A DNA stretch of 64,000 nt from Accumulibacter sp. (GTDB taxonomy: Bacteria > Pseudomonadota > Gammaproteobacteria > Burkholderiales > Rhodocyclaceae), in NCBI GenBank assembly GCA_024235715.1, contig JACKLW010000005.1, positions 558,001 through 622,000 of the forward strand. Direction: 5' to 3'. Position 1 is the first letter of the stretch, and every line of letters starts with the position of its first letter. Under the pieces are notes generated by a model. That model did not search any database, was not told where the DNA came from, and saw nothing but the letters and a program-made list of their open reading frames with translations. Of this stretch, positions 38,908 through 49,371 are shown one piece after another. The position numbers were made by a program, and so were the translations under genes.

Positions 38908-40488
38908 ATGCCGTTAACAATCGGAGTTCCGAAAGAGACTGCAGCAGGGGAAAAGCGGGTTGCGACAGTACCGGAGGTCGTCGAGAAGCTGATCAAGCTG
39001 GGGTTTGCCGTTCAGGTCGAAGCGGGCGCCGGGGACGCCGCGACCGTTTCCGACGACGCCTATCGCGCCGCAGGCGCACAGATCGTCGAAGACACGGCCA
39101 CGCTGTGGTCGTCTTCCGACATCATCTTCAAGGTGCGCGGACCATCGACCGAAGAGGTCGGGCTGCTGCGCGAGGGGAGCACTCTGGTCAGCTTCATCTG
39201 GCCGGCACAGAACCCTGAACTACTGGAACAACTTGCCGCCCGCAAGGTCACGGTTCTGGCCATGGACAGCGTACCGCGGATTTCGCGGGCGCAGAAACTG
39301 GACGCGCTGAGTTCGATGGCCAACATCGCCGGCTATCGTGCAGTGATCGAGGCGGCGCACCACTTTGGTCGCTTCTTCACCGGCCAGATCACGGCCGCAG
39401 GCAAGGTGCCTCCGGCGAAGGTTTTCGTGATCGGCGCAGGAGTTGCCGGGCTGGCCGCAATCGGTACCGCCTCGGGCCTGGGCGCGATCGTCCGGGCCAA
39501 CGATACCCGCCCGGAAGTCGCTGACCAGGTCACGTCGATGGGTGGCGAGTTCGTCCCCGTGGACTACGTGGAGGAAGGAACCGGCGTCGGCGGCTACGCC
39601 AAGGTGATGAGCGAAGGCTTCCAGAAGGCCCAGCGCGAGGTCTTCGCCAAGCAGGCGAAGGAAGTCGACATCATCATCACCACCGCGCTGATTCCGGGCA
39701 AGCCGGCGCCGAAGCTGATCACGGCCGAAATGGTGCAATCGATGAAGCCGGGAAGCGTCATCGTCGACATGGCCGCAGAACAGGGCGGCAACTGCGAGCT
39801 GACCGAGCCGGGTACGGTGACCGTCAAGCACGGCGTGACCATCATTGGCTACGCCGACCTTCCGAGCCGCCTGTCAAAGCAGTCGAGCACCCTGTACGCA
39901 ACCAATCTGTTCCGCCTCAGCGAAGAACTGTGCAAGAACAAGGATGGCACCATCGACGTCAACATGGACGACGAGGTGATCCGCGGCACGACGGTGGTCA
40001 AGGACGGCACCATTACCTGGCCACCACCAGCACCAAAGCTTTCCGCCGCGCCCCCCCCCAAACCAGCCGCCGCCAAGGCCGCCCCTGCCGTCTCGGGCCA
40101 TGGCAAGGCAAGTGCGCCTTCATCGGCCAAGCGTGCGGCAATCATGTTTGGCGCCGCAGCCTTGTTCCTCCTGCTCATCGGCGCCGGTGCGCCGGCAGCC
40201 TTCCTGTCCCACTTCACGGTCTTTGTGCTGGCCTGCTTCGTCGGCTACATGGTCGTCTGGAACGTCAAACCGGCGCTGCATACGCCGCTGATGAGCGTCA
40301 CCAATGCGATCAGCAGCATCATTGCCATTGGCGCCCTGGTACAGATCGCGCCACCGATGGAGGCCGGCCTGGACCGGCCCGACGGCTGGATTCGACTGCT
40401 GGCGATCCTGGCCATCGTGCTGGCGACGATCAACATGTTCGGTGGCTTCGCTGTAACCCAGCGCATGCTGTCTATGTTCCGTAAATAG
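38908..40488 (+). CDS. pntA: NAD(P) transhydrogenase subunit alpha
   Basis: A 526-residue subunit of the proton-translocating transhydrogenase that makes NADPH from NADH. A strong GGAGG box precedes the ATG. Residues 1 to about 375 form the NAD-binding dI domain ([40 protein letters not shown]). A Pro/Ala-rich linker (about 372-408) leads to four C-terminal transmembrane helices. This is the fused alpha form of the E. coli type, not the split PntAA/PntAB form. pntB follows after 12 bases (40501 start). Confidence 0.96.
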   Translation: MPLTIGVPKETAAGEKRVATVPEVVEKLIKLGFAVQVEAGAGDAATVSDDAYRAAGAQIVEDTATLWSSSDIIFKVRGPSTEEVGLLREGSTLVSFIWPAQNPELLEQLAARKVTVLAMDSVPRISRAQKLDALSSMANIAGYRAVIEAAHHFGRFFTGQITAAGKVPPAKVFVIGAGVAGLAAIGTASGLGAIVRANDTRPEVADQVTSMGGEFVPVDYVEEGTGVGGYAKVMSEGFQKAQREVFAKQAKEVDIIITTALIPGKPAPKLITAEMVQSMKPGSVIVDMAAEQGGNCELTEPGTVTVKHGVTIIGYADLPSRLSKQSSTLYATNLFRLSEELCKNKDGTIDVNMDDEVIRGTTVVKDGTITWPPPAPKLSAAPPPKPAAAKAAPAVSGHGKASAPSSAKRAAIMFGAAALFLLLIGAGAPAAFLSHFTVFVLACFVGYMVVWNVKPALHTPLMSVTNAISSIIAIGALVQIAPPMEAGLDRPDGWIRLLAILAIVLATINMFGGFAVTQRMLSMFRK

Positions 40489-40500
40489 GAGTCGATGAAT

Positions 40501-41919
40501 ATGTCTTACAGCTTGGCAACCGCCTCCTATATCGGAGCCACCATCCTCTTCATCCTCTGCCTTGGCGGACTCAGCAATCAGGAGACTGCCAGACGCGGCA
40601 ACCTTTACGGCGTCATTGGCATGGCCATTGCCGTCGTGGCGACCGTTTTTGGCCCCTACGTGGCCGGCTTCGGCGGCGTTGCATGGATCATCTTTGCGAT
40701 GATCATCGGCGCCAGCATCGGCCTCTACGCTGCACGCAAGGTGCAGATGACGCAGATGCCGGAACTGGTCGCGCTGATGCACAGCATGGTCGGTCTGGCC
40801 GCAATGCTGGTCGGTTTCGCGAACTACGTCGATCCGATCGCCGCCTCGCACCTGAGCGGCGCAGAGAAGACGATCCACGAAATCGAGATTTACGTCGGCA
40901 TCCTGATCGGTGCCGTGACTTTCTCGGGATCGGTGATCGCCTTCGGCAAACTGTCCGGCAAGATTTCCGGCAACCCGCTGCTACTCCCGGGGCGCCACTG
41001 GATCAACCTGATCGGACTGCTGGTGGTGATCGTCTTCGGACGTCAGTTCCTGCACGCCGAATCGGTTGGCGGCGGCATGGCCTTCCTGATCGTGATGACC
41101 ATCATCGCACTGGCCTTTGGCGTGCATATGGTCATGGCCATTGGCGGCGCCGACATGCCGGTGGTGGTTTCGATGCTCAACAGTTACTCGGGCTGGGCTG
41201 CCGCGGCGACCGGGTTCATGCTCTCCAACGACCTGCTGATCGTCACCGGCGCACTGGTCGGTTCGAGCGGCGCGATTCTCTCGTACATCATGTGCGAGGC
41301 AATGAATCGCCACTTCATCAGCGTCATTGCAGGCGGCTTCGGGACCTCTGGCGGGACCCCCGCGGCCCCCGACGGAACGCAGCCCGCGGGTGAGGTGGTG
41401 CCTATCCTGGCGCCCGAAACTGCCGAACTGCTACGCGACGCGAAGAACGTGATCATCATCCCGGGCTACGGCATGGCGGTTGCCCAGGCGCAGCACACGG
41501 TGTACGAGATCACGCGTTTTCTCCGTGACAAGGGGGTCAACGTCCGTTTCGGCATCCACCCCGTTGCCGGTCGCATGCCCGGCCACATGAACGTGCTGCT
41601 CGCCGAAGCCAAGGTTCCCTACGATATCGTTCTCGAAATGGACGAACTCAACGAGGACTTCCCGAAGACCGACGTGGCGATGGTCATCGGCGCCAACGAC
41701 ATCGTCAACCCCGGTGCGCAGGACGATCCGAACAGCCCGATCGCCGGCATGCCGGTGCTTGAAGCGTGGAAAGCGACGACGTCGATCGTCATGAAGCGCA
41801 GCATGGCCTCTGGCTACGCCGGCGTCGATAACCCGCTCTTTTACAAGGAGAACAACCGCATGCTGTTCGGTGACGCGAAAAAGATGCTCGATGAAGTGCT
41901 GGTTGCGCTGAAGGCCTGA
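40501..41919 (+). CDS. pntB: NAD(P) transhydrogenase subunit beta
   Basis: A 472-residue subunit with about nine transmembrane helices in the first 265 residues and the NADP-binding dIII domain at the C-terminus ([55 protein letters not shown]). Two ATGs are possible. AGGAG at 40487-40491 is too close to 40495 but well spaced for 40501, so I use the latter. Together with PntA it forms the membrane proton pump. Confidence 0.96.
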   Translation: MSYSLATASYIGATILFILCLGGLSNQETARRGNLYGVIGMAIAVVATVFGPYVAGFGGVAWIIFAMIIGASIGLYAARKVQMTQMPELVALMHSMVGLAAMLVGFANYVDPIAASHLSGAEKTIHEIEIYVGILIGAVTFSGSVIAFGKLSGKISGNPLLLPGRHWINLIGLLVVIVFGRQFLHAESVGGGMAFLIVMTIIALAFGVHMVMAIGGADMPVVVSMLNSYSGWAAAATGFMLSNDLLIVTGALVGSSGAILSYIMCEAMNRHFISVIAGGFGTSGGTPAAPDGTQPAGEVVPILAPETAELLRDAKNVIIIPGYGMAVAQAQHTVYEITRFLRDKGVNVRFGIHPVAGRMPGHMNVLLAEAKVPYDIVLEMDELNEDFPKTDVAMVIGANDIVNPGAQDDPNSPIAGMPVLEAWKATTSIVMKRSMASGYAGVDNPLFYKENNRMLFGDAKKMLDEVLVALKA

Positions 41920-41940
41920 GCCAGGGCTCTTCGCCACATC

Positions 41941-41973
41941 CACAACGCCCGCTCGTGCGGGCGTTGTGCTTTT
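41941..41973 (+). terminator. Intrinsic terminator of pntAB
   Basis: A perfect 12-bp stem (CACAACGCCCGC / GCGGGCGTTGTG) with loop TCGT, followed by CTTTT. It lies 22 bases after the pntB stop. Confidence 0.9.
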
Positions 41974-42129
41974 CACGGAACGCGCATCGCGCGCGCTCCC
42001 GGGCCCATGGCTGCGCACCGTCCGCTGACCCGCGCTCGGGTTTCCGGATGTCGATCGACATCTGATAGAATCAGTGCGATAAGTCAGTAAGTGAGCGCAT
42101 CAGCTAGCTATCCTATTCCAGGGGGTAAC

Positions 42130-42591
42130 ATGGAGGTCAAAGAAGTTCTGCAGGTCAAAGATTCCGCGCTGTTCGCAGTACATCCCGACTCACCTCTCTC
42201 CGATGCTGTAATCATGATGGCAGAAAACGACATCGGCTCGGTGATCGTCATGGAGGGAGGTAAGCTGGCAGGCATGCTGACCTTTCGCGAAGTGCTGCTG
42301 ATACTGGCCAAACGCCAGACTGAGCGTCGAATCGGCCCCACGCCACCGATTGCCGAGATCCTCGTCATCGAGGCAATGGACGCTGATCCGCCAACCGCCG
42401 ACCCGGACATGGACGTCGATGAGTTGCGCCGAATGATGGTGGACTCGCACACCCGCTACGTACCCGTCATGGAAGGCGATACCATCGTGGGCATCGTTTC
42501 ATTCCATGACGTCGCCAAGGCTGTGCTCGAAGAACGCAACATGGAGAACAAGCTGCTCAAGGCCTATATCAAGGACTGGCCGTCGCCCTGA
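42130..42591 (+). CDS. CBS-domain pair protein
   Basis: A 153-residue protein made almost only of two CBS domains (about residues 5-65 and 84-145). The ATG at 42130 follows a GGGGG box by 4 bases; an earlier GTG frame start has none. Characteristic ends are DIGSVIVMEGGKLAGMLTFREVL and TRYVPVMEGDTIVGIVSFHDVAKAVLEE. Such stand-alone pairs bind adenosine nucleotides or SAM and act as energy or ligand sensors for a partner, which is not identifiable here. Confidence 0.88.
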   Translation: MEVKEVLQVKDSALFAVHPDSPLSDAVIMMAENDIGSVIVMEGGKLAGMLTFREVLLILAKRQTERRIGPTPPIAEILVIEAMDADPPTADPDMDVDELRRMMVDSHTRYVPVMEGDTIVGIVSFHDVAKAVLEERNMENKLLKAYIKDWPSP

Positions 42592-42731
42592 GCAGAATCG
42601 CCGTCGCCTGAACCGGCGCTGCGGTTCAGTGGCCGCGTTGCCAACGATGCCGTCGGCATTTTGCAGCGCTGGAATTGCAACCGGCGCAGGCGGTCCGCCG
42701 TCACCGTCTGGCGCCGCTGCCCGGTATGCAG

Positions 42732-43853
42732 TCAGCTGTCGCTGACTGCATACAGGCGCCGATGCTCCTTGATCGCGTAACGGTCGGTCATTCCTGCAAT
42801 GTAGTCTGCCACCCTGCGTAGCTGGTCGCTATCGCCGATCCCCTGGTACTGGGGGGGTAGCAGGCGCGGATCGCCGGTAAAGGCGACAAAGAGATCGCGT
42901 ACGATACGGCGCGCCTTGCTGGCCATGCGCAAGACCTGGTAGTGCTGATAGAGCTGTGTGCGCAGAAAGCGTTTCATCAGCCGCTGCGCCTCGAAGCATT
43001 CAGGGGAAAAAGCGACCAGTACGGGCGCAAGCCGCACCTCCGCGAGATCCCGCGGCGCATGCCGGGCAAGCTTCCCGGCCGTCGTTTCGACCAGATCGCA
43101 GACCTGCGTATTGATCATCCGCCGGATCGTCTCGTGGATCAGGCGGCGTCCGCCAAGGTCGGGGTAGGCGCGCCGGACCTCATCGACGTGACGCGCAAAC
43201 AGGCTGACTTCTTCCAGTTGCTCAAGTCGTATCAGACCCGAACGCAGGCCGTCGTCGACGTCGTGGTTGTTATAGGCGATTTCGTCGGCCAGATTGCAGA
43301 TTTGCGCTTCCAGCGACGGCTGCCTGCCGACGATGAAGCGTTCACCAAGTTCCCCGAGCCGGCGTGCGTTCTCGGGGGAACAGTGCTTGACAATGCCTTC
43401 GCGCGTCTCGAAACACAGATTGAGACCGTCGAAGGCGGCATAGCGCTCCTCCAGCAGATCAACAATACGCAGGCTTTGCAGATTGTGCTCGAAGCCGCCA
43501 TGGTCGCGCATGCAGTCGTTGAGCGCGTCTTGCCCGGCGTGCCCGAAGGGCGTGTGGCCAAGGTCGTGGGCCAGTGAAATGGCTTCGGCGAGGTCCTCGT
43601 TGAGTTGCAGCGCGCGCGCGATGGCGCGGGCAATCTGGGCGACTTCCAGGCTGTGTGTCAGGCGCGTGCGGAACAGATCGCCTTCGTGATTGACGAAGAC
43701 CTGTGTCTTGTACTCCAGGCGCCGGAACGCGGTCGAGTGCACGATGCGATCCCGGTCTCTTTGAAACTCGCTGCGATGAGACGCCTCGCTGTCCGGAAAT
43801 TGACGGCCGCGGGTAGTGGCGGCTGATACTGCGTAGGGGGCGAGTTCAGGCAT
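42732..43853 (-). CDS. dgt: Deoxyguanosinetriphosphate triphosphohydrolase-like protein
   Basis: A 373-residue HD-domain dNTPase, cleaving dNTPs to nucleoside and tripolyphosphate. The ATG at 43853 overlaps the aroB end by 8 bases. The HD residues lie in [16 protein letters not shown] and [33 protein letters not shown] and [16 protein letters not shown] complete the active site. The length is that of the shorter, non-E. coli dgt type. It sits behind aroK-aroB, a common betaproteobacterial order. Confidence 0.92.
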   Translation of the reverse strand: MPELAPYAVSAATTRGRQFPDSEASHRSEFQRDRDRIVHSTAFRRLEYKTQVFVNHEGDLFRTRLTHSLEVAQIARAIARALQLNEDLAEAISLAHDLGHTPFGHAGQDALNDCMRDHGGFEHNLQSLRIVDLLEERYAAFDGLNLCFETREGIVKHCSPENARRLGELGERFIVGRQPSLEAQICNLADEIAYNNHDVDDGLRSGLIRLEQLEEVSLFARHVDEVRRAYPDLGGRRLIHETIRRMINTQVCDLVETTAGKLARHAPRDLAEVRLAPVLVAFSPECFEAQRLMKRFLRTQLYQHYQVLRMASKARRIVRDLFVAFTGDPRLLPPQYQGIGDSDQLRRVADYIAGMTDRYAIKEHRRLYAVSDS

Positions 43854-44934
43854 GCACCGAACGCCTGGCGATGGCGCTCGCGACCTCTGCCAGGGAAGCG
43901 GCATCGCTTACCACCGCATGGCCGACGCCCTTCAAGAGCACCAGGTTGAGCTTTCCGGCGAGCACCTTCTTGTCGTGCCGCATCAGCTCGAGATAGCGCT
44001 CGACCGCCAGGGTCGGCCCGGTCACCGGCAAACCTGCGCGTTGCAGCAAGTGCTCGACCCGCGCGACTTCCGGCGAAGCAATCCAGCCCAACTGCAACGA
44101 AAGTTGCGCGGCCATCATCGTGCCCGCGGCCACAGCCTCGCCGTGCAGCCACTCCCCATAGCCCAGACCGGCTTCGATGGCATGCCCGAAGGTGTGGCCA
44201 AGGTTGAGCAAGGCACGCTCGCCACGCTCGTGCTCGTCCGCGACAACGACCTCCGCCTTGTTTCGGCACGAGCGACAGATGGCCTCGGCAAGCGCCTCGG
44301 GGTCACGCTGCAGGCAATGCTCGATGTTCTCTTCAAGCCATTCGAAGAACGCCAGATCCCTGATCACGCCGTACTTGATGACCTCGGCCAGGCCGGCCCT
44401 CAGTTCGCGATCGGGCAGGGTTCCCAGGGTGTCCGTATCGGCCAGCACCAGCTTCGGCTGATAGAAGGCGCCGATCATGTTCTTGCCGAGCGGATGATTG
44501 ATGGCCGTCTTGCCACCCACCGACGAGTCAACCTGCGCGAGCAGGGTCGTCGGGATCTGGATGAAGGGCATGCCGCGCTGAAAACAGGCGGCGGCAAAAC
44601 CCGTCATATCGCCGACGACGCCGCCGCCCAGAGCGACCAGTGTGGTCGAGCGCTCGCAGCGACGCTGCAGCAGCGCATCGAAGATCGAGTTCAGCGTCTG
44701 CCAGTTCTTGAACTGTTCGCCGTCGGGCAACAGGATGTCTGCAACGTCGACGCCCGCTCGACGCAGGGACTGCGCAAGACGCTCCAGGTATAGCGGCGCG
44801 ACGGTGCTGTTGGTCACGATCGCCACCTTCGGCTGGCGAAGAAACGGCACCAGCAGGTCACATCGGTCGAGGAGACCGCGCCCGACGTGAATCGGATAGG
44901 CGCGTTCCCCGAGGGCCACTGTCAGCGTTTCCAT
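43846..44934 (-). CDS. aroB: 3-dehydroquinate synthase
   Basis: A 362-residue shikimate-pathway enzyme converting DAHP to 3-dehydroquinate using NAD and a divalent metal. Key segments are [49 protein letters not shown] and the metal histidines in [25 protein letters not shown]. The length is standard. It overlaps aroK by 13 bases, so the two are translated together. Confidence 0.97.
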   Translation of the reverse strand: METLTVALGERAYPIHVGRGLLDRCDLLVPFLRQPKVAIVTNSTVAPLYLERLAQSLRRAGVDVADILLPDGEQFKNWQTLNSIFDALLQRRCERSTTLVALGGGVVGDMTGFAAACFQRGMPFIQIPTTLLAQVDSSVGGKTAINHPLGKNMIGAFYQPKLVLADTDTLGTLPDRELRAGLAEVIKYGVIRDLAFFEWLEENIEHCLQRDPEALAEAICRSCRNKAEVVVADEHERGERALLNLGHTFGHAIEAGLGYGEWLHGEAVAAGTMMAAQLSLQLGWIASPEVARVEHLLQRAGLPVTGPTLAVERYLELMRHDKKVLAGKLNLVLLKGVGHAVVSDAASLAEVASAIARRSVHA

Positions 44935-45464
44935 GACTTCCCCATTTCCTTGAGCAGCAACGGCAGAAGCGACTGCGCGCTGAGTCGATTACCGCTGACC
45001 ACAAGGTCAGCAACGCTGCGATATAGCGGGTCGCGCTGCTGGTGAAGCTCCTTGAGCTTCAACAGTGGGTCAGTTCCCTGCAGCAGCGGCCGGTTCTTGT
45101 CGTGCCGCGTACGCTCGCAGAGGGTTTTCAGAGGCACGTTCAGGTAGATGACGTAACCACTGTCGGCCAGCTGTTGACGGTTTTCCGGACGCAGGACAGC
45201 GCCGCCTCCCGTGGCCACCACACGACCGCGCAGGCACGCCAGATCGGCTATGACCTGCGCCTCGCGTTTGCGAAAGCCCTCCTCGCCTTCGATCTCGAAT
45301 ATCGTCGGCAGGCTCACCCCGGTGCGCGCCTCGATTTCGTGGTCGGAGTCTACAAAATGGTAGGCGAGTCGCTTGGCCAGAGCCTTGGCAATCGTCGTCT
45401 TTCCGGCACCCATCAAGCCGACCAGATAGACGTTCTGTTTCTCGTCCGCGATATTCACCGACAC
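44922..45464 (-). CDS. aroK: Shikimate kinase
   Basis: A 180-residue kinase phosphorylating shikimate. Walker A is GLMGAGKT (about residues 16-23). The shikimate-binding [16 protein letters not shown] and [11 protein letters not shown] follow, and the lid has DKNRPLL. A GTG at 45464 is taken as start; another GTG two codons later is equally possible. It lies after pilQ, separated by a terminator, in the conserved pilQ-aroK-aroB order. Confidence 0.96.
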   Translation of the reverse strand: MSVNIADEKQNVYLVGLMGAGKTTIAKALAKRLAYHFVDSDHEIEARTGVSLPTIFEIEGEEGFRKREAQVIADLACLRGRVVATGGGAVLRPENRQQLADSGYVIYLNVPLKTLCERTRHDKNRPLLQGTDPLLKLKELHQQRDPLYRSVADLVVSGNRLSAQSLLPLLLKEMGKSWKR

Positions 45465-45501
45465 ATTCTACCGCATGCTCGGAACGACAAGAAAAGATGG
45501 C

Positions 45502-45531
45502 AAAGAAGCCGGCTCAAGGGCCGGCTTCTTT
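45502..45531 (-). terminator. Terminator between pilQ and aroK
   Basis: A 12-bp perfect stem (AAAGAAGCCGGC / GCCGGCTTCTTT) with a 6-base loop, located just after the pilQ stop in the direction of transcription. It would separate the pil operon from aroKB, which then needs its own promoter or readthrough. Confidence 0.8.
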
Positions 45532-45557
45532 CCTTCACCAAGCCCGCAGGCTCCGGT

Positions 45558-47618
45558 TCACCGAACCGACAGGTTGTCGGCAACGATGCGCGGCGTGATG
45601 AATACCAGCAATTCCGTCTTGTCGTCGATTATCTCTTTGTTCTTGAACAGGAAACCGACGTACGGCAGATCGCCGAAGAACGGTATTCGGGTTGTGTTGT
45701 TACGCGTCTCCTGCGTGTAGATGCCGCCGATCACGACGGTGCCGCCATTTTCGACCAACACCTGTGTCTTGACATGCTTGGTGTCGATGGCGACGCCCGC
45801 GCCGGTCGACAGGCGGGTGTTCGGCGTGTCCTTGTTGACGTCCAATTCCATCGCGATCTTGCCATCCGGGGTAATCTGGGGGGTTACTTTCAACGACAAA
45901 TTGGCTTTGCGGAACGAAACACTGGTAGCGCCCGAGCTGGTAGCCTGCTGATACGGGATCTCCACGCCCTGCTCGATGATCGCCTCGACCTGGTTGGCAG
46001 TCATCACCCGCGGACTGGAGATGACCTTGCCACGACCGTCCGCTTCGAGGGCCGATATCTCGGCTGTCAGGAACTGCGTCAAGGCGTTGTTGAAGAGCAG
46101 GAAGTTCAGCGAACCGGCGTTTCCGGTGCGTGGCGTCGCCGGCAGGTTGACCTGCGTGCCACTCATATCGAGGTTGCCGCTAATGGTCCCACTGTCGCCG
46201 CCAATCCTGACCGCACCGTCGGGAAAGGTTTGCCGCCAGCCGAGGCGGACGCCGAGGTTCTTGGCAAAGCTGTCGCCGGCTTCGACGATCCGTGCCTCGA
46301 TCATCACCTGCCGGGCGGCAACGTCGACCTTGGCGATCATCGCACGTACTTCGTCCAGGCGGCTGGGCGTGTCCTTGACGAAGAGAATGTTCGAGCGCTC
46401 TTCGACGACGGCACTACCACGCTTGGACAGTAGGGTCTGCTTGGGGTCGATCAGCAGCTTCTGAACCGCATCGGCCTTGATGTAGTTCATCTGGAAGCTC
46501 TCGGTCACCAACGGCTCGAGGTCGCCGATCTGTATTCTCGACTCGAAGTCGAGCTTTTCCTTGGTGGCGATTTCCTCGCGCGGCGCTATCAGAATGACAT
46601 TTCCATTCTTGCGCATGTCCAGGCCTTTCTGCTGCATGATGATGTCGAGCGCCTGGTCCCACGGAACATCCTTCAGGATCAGGGTTATCGAGCCACCCAC
46701 CGAGTCACTGACGACCATGTTCATGCCGGTGAACTCGCCGATCACCTGCAACAGGCGCCGGACATCGACGTTCTGGAAGTTGAGTGACAGTTTCTCTCCG
46801 CGGTAGCCCCCGCGCGACCCCTGCACGAGCTTGTTCGGATTCTCGATGATCGGTTTGACTTCAATGACGAACTGGTTGTCGCTCTGATAGGCGTTGTGTT
46901 CCCAAAGGCCATGCGGGGTGATGGTCATACGCGCATTGGGACCCTTCTGAACGGTATTCACGGTCAGCACGGGTGTTGCAAAGTCGGTCACATCGAGTCG
47001 TTTCTGCAGTCCTCCCGGAACAGTGACGTTGGCGAAATCGACTACCAGGTTGGCCCCTTGTTGGCGGATGTCGATGCCCGCGTTGGGGTCGCTGAGGTCG
47101 ACCGTGATCCGCCCTTCGCCGTCCTTGCCGCGCCGGAAACCGATGTCGCGAACGGTGTTCGAACTTACCGAGGGAAGCGCCTTGGCGAAGTGCTCGACGG
47201 ACGCCGCACCCTTGGTCGTCGCGCTCGGGGCCAGGATGAGCAGAAGGCTGTTGCCGTCGAGCGTCGCCTCGTAGGTCATTGGCTTGTCCAGATTCAGGAC
47301 CAGGCGAGTCCGGTCCTCCGCCTGAACAATGTTGGCGCTTCTCAGGTCTCCCTCGTTATAGGTCTGAGTCGACCTGCCAAGACCATTGGTCGTGTTCTGA
47401 AAATCGAATGCGATGCGCGCCGGCTTGGCCACACTGAACGCCGGCGGCAGCGCTTGCAGGGGTTCCTTGAAGGTGAGCTTTACGTTGAGCAGCGAGCCTT
47501 GCTGGACGACGTTCATCGACTCGATCGTATTCGCCCTGGCGTCCTGCGCTATCGCCGCCCCGAACGTCAACAGCGCGGCGCCGACCAGGCCGAGCAGGTA
47601 TTGTCTGATCTGCTTCAT
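45558..47618 (-). CDS. pilQ: Type IV pilus secretin PilQ
   Basis: A 686-residue outer-membrane secretin forming the pore for type IV pili. The signal peptide (MKQIRQYLLGLVGAALLTFG, cleavage near residue 30) is followed by two AMIN domains (about 35-250) that bind peptidoglycan. N0/N1 domains begin near KLSLNFQNVDVRRLLQVIGEF, and the C-terminal secretin barrel includes VEIPYQQATSSGATSVSFRKA and VVIGGIYTQETRNNTTRIPF. The length is typical of betaproteobacteria. It is the last gene of pilMNOPQ. Confidence 0.97.
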   Translation of the reverse strand: MKQIRQYLLGLVGAALLTFGAAIAQDARANTIESMNVVQQGSLLNVKLTFKEPLQALPPAFSVAKPARIAFDFQNTTNGLGRSTQTYNEGDLRSANIVQAEDRTRLVLNLDKPMTYEATLDGNSLLLILAPSATTKGAASVEHFAKALPSVSSNTVRDIGFRRGKDGEGRITVDLSDPNAGIDIRQQGANLVVDFANVTVPGGLQKRLDVTDFATPVLTVNTVQKGPNARMTITPHGLWEHNAYQSDNQFVIEVKPIIENPNKLVQGSRGGYRGEKLSLNFQNVDVRRLLQVIGEFTGMNMVVSDSVGGSITLILKDVPWDQALDIIMQQKGLDMRKNGNVILIAPREEIATKEKLDFESRIQIGDLEPLVTESFQMNYIKADAVQKLLIDPKQTLLSKRGSAVVEERSNILFVKDTPSRLDEVRAMIAKVDVAARQVMIEARIVEAGDSFAKNLGVRLGWRQTFPDGAVRIGGDSGTISGNLDMSGTQVNLPATPRTGNAGSLNFLLFNNALTQFLTAEISALEADGRGKVISSPRVMTANQVEAIIEQGVEIPYQQATSSGATSVSFRKANLSLKVTPQITPDGKIAMELDVNKDTPNTRLSTGAGVAIDTKHVKTQVLVENGGTVVIGGIYTQETRNNTTRIPFFGDLPYVGFLFKNKEIIDDKTELLVFITPRIVADNLSVR

Positions 47619-48134
47619 CTACTTCGCTCCCTTTTCCTGCAACAGCAGGTTGCTTGTCCGCTCCACCCAGTCACCGGCGGAGTCCTGGATAAGCTCTCGC
47701 AACGTCACCTCTGACTCGGAAACGTCCACCACCACGCCGAAGTTCTGTCCCATGTAATTGCCAACCTTGACCTGGTACAAAGCGCTATCAACCTGAATGA
47801 TGGCGTACGACCTTTCCTTGGTGGTCATCACACCGACATATTTCAGCGACTCCAGAGGGTAAAGCTCCAGCGGTTCCTTCGGTCGGTCGAGATCCGGCCT
47901 GAAGCCACCGCCGCCTTTCTTCCCATCCGACCCCAGCCTGGATGGCTTGAACGGGTCGGTCAGGTCGCCCACGTCGTAGGCCACGGGCTCGTAGGGCTCC
48001 ACCACTGGTAGTGGCGGTATCTTGCCCCTGGCGTCCTGCGCCACCGTGCTCATCCACTCGCGGACATCCTCATGATCGCCACCGGAACAGCCGAAGACCA
48101 GGAGACTGGCAAGCAAGGCAATGAACTTGTTCAT
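47619..48134 (-). CDS. pilP: Type IV pilus lipoprotein PilP
   Basis: A 171-residue lipoprotein. The signal MNKFIALLASLLVFGC gives Cys16 as the lipidation site. A Pro-rich linker (about 40-70) leads to a C-terminal beta domain (LKYVGVMTTKERSYAIIQVD; VKVGNYMGQNFGVVVDVSES) that links the PilNO dimer to PilQ. Its start overlaps the pilO stop by 4 bases, and pilQ begins directly after its stop. Confidence 0.95.
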   Translation of the reverse strand: MNKFIALLASLLVFGCSGGDHEDVREWMSTVAQDARGKIPPLPVVEPYEPVAYDVGDLTDPFKPSRLGSDGKKGGGGFRPDLDRPKEPLELYPLESLKYVGVMTTKERSYAIIQVDSALYQVKVGNYMGQNFGVVVDVSESEVTLRELIQDSAGDWVERTSNLLLQEKGAK

Positions 48135-48808
48135 TTCCTGCCACCCTTGGCCGCCGCTTCAGCAGCCCTCTTCTTCGCCGCCAGTTCCTCCGCATCGAGA
48201 TAGCGGAAGGTCTTGGTGACGGCATTCATCACCAGGGTTCCGTCCTTGCGCTGCGTGTCGGCGGCGATGGAGATATTGTTCAGGGTGACTATTCTGGACA
48301 GCTTGCCGATATCCCCGGCAAAGGAGCCGAAGTCGTGGTAGGTACCGGTGAGGCGCACATTGATCGGCAGTTCCGCATAGAAGTCCTTGACCTGCTCACC
48401 CCCCGGCTTGAAGAGGTCAAACTGCAGGCCGCGGCCCATCCCCGCCTGATTGATTTCGACCAGCAAAGCCTCGACTTCCGACTTGTTGGGCAACTGCTTC
48501 AACAGGGCACCGAACGACCGATCGATCTCATCCAGACGCTGCACGTACAGATCGAGGTTGACCGCCTGCTTCTTCTTGGCGACATACTGGTCCTTCAACC
48601 GCGCCTCTTCCTGCTCCTTGCTTTCCAGCAAGTCCAGCTGGTCCGCCCAGACAAACCACCAGCCAGCCAGCAAGAACAACAGGAAAACGCCAAGCAGGAC
48701 CGTCACACGCGGCGCGACAGGCCAGGCACCCGGATCCTGCGGATTGAGATTCTGGAAGTCCCTGAGAATCTCGCGAAAATCGACCGATGGAAGTGCAGGC
48801 GTCTTCAT
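48131..48808 (-). CDS. pilO: Type IV pilus inner membrane protein PilO
   Basis: A 225-residue protein with a short cytoplasmic N-terminus, one transmembrane helix (about 31-52, VTVLLGVFLLFLLAGWWFVW), a periplasmic coiled coil (55-110) and a ferredoxin-like domain (FYAELPINVRLTGTYHDFGS). It pairs with PilN to align the pilus machinery. The Lys/Ala-rich tail is slightly longer than usual. It overlaps pilN and pilP by 4 bases. Confidence 0.95.
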   Translation of the reverse strand: MKTPALPSVDFREILRDFQNLNPQDPGAWPVAPRVTVLLGVFLLFLLAGWWFVWADQLDLLESKEQEEARLKDQYVAKKKQAVNLDLYVQRLDEIDRSFGALLKQLPNKSEVEALLVEINQAGMGRGLQFDLFKPGGEQVKDFYAELPINVRLTGTYHDFGSFAGDIGKLSRIVTLNNISIAADTQRKDGTLVMNAVTKTFRYLDAEELAAKKRAAEAAAKGGRK

Positions 48809-49371
48809 TGCGCGCCCCCCGGGCCGGCAGGGGCCCTCTTCAGCAAGGCGTTCATGCTGAATTCGTTGAGACGGCGCTTGTCGACCACTACCGCCTTGAT
48901 TTCTATCAACTGTGGCCTCTCAAGCCATGGCGACGCCTCGATATTGCGCATCAGCGTCGAGACACGGGCGCTGGACTGAGCATACCCCACCAGATGGATG
49001 CCCTGACCGACCTGATTGAGCGAACGGATATACACCCCTTCGGGCATCTGCTTCGCCAACTCACTCAGCAGGCGTACCGCTTCTGCCCGGTCGCGCTGCA
49101 GGGATTCGATGATTCGCTTGCGCGCCATCAGGGCATCGCTTTGCTCCTTGAGCCTCCTGATCTGGTCAATCTGCTTGTCAAGTACGGCAATCTCTTTCTT
49201 GAGGAAGTCGTTCTTGGCATCCTGCGCCGCCAGATAGCCCCCGATGACCGAATAAACCAGAAAGACAATCAGCCCGGAAAGGACCGAAATCAGCCCGAAC
49301 AAGGCATAGAACTGCTGCCGCCTCGCCCGCCGCTTCTCTTCGCGGTGCGGAAGGAGGTTGATACGTATCAT
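48805..49371 (-). CDS. pilN: Type IV pilus inner membrane protein PilN
   Basis: A 188-residue protein. The N-terminal INLLPHREE motif binds the groove of PilM. One transmembrane helix (about 24-46, ALFGLISVLSGLIVFLVYSV) precedes a coiled coil and a periplasmic domain (LPEGVYIRSLNQVGQGIHLV-like segment). It forms a heterodimer with PilO. It is coupled by 4-base overlaps to pilM and pilO. Confidence 0.95.
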   Translation of the reverse strand: MIRINLLPHREEKRRARRQQFYALFGLISVLSGLIVFLVYSVIGGYLAAQDAKNDFLKKEIAVLDKQIDQIRRLKEQSDALMARKRIIESLQRDRAEAVRLLSELAKQMPEGVYIRSLNQVGQGIHLVGYAQSSARVSTLMRNIEASPWLERPQLIEIKAVVVDKRRLNEFSMNALLKRAPAGPGGAQ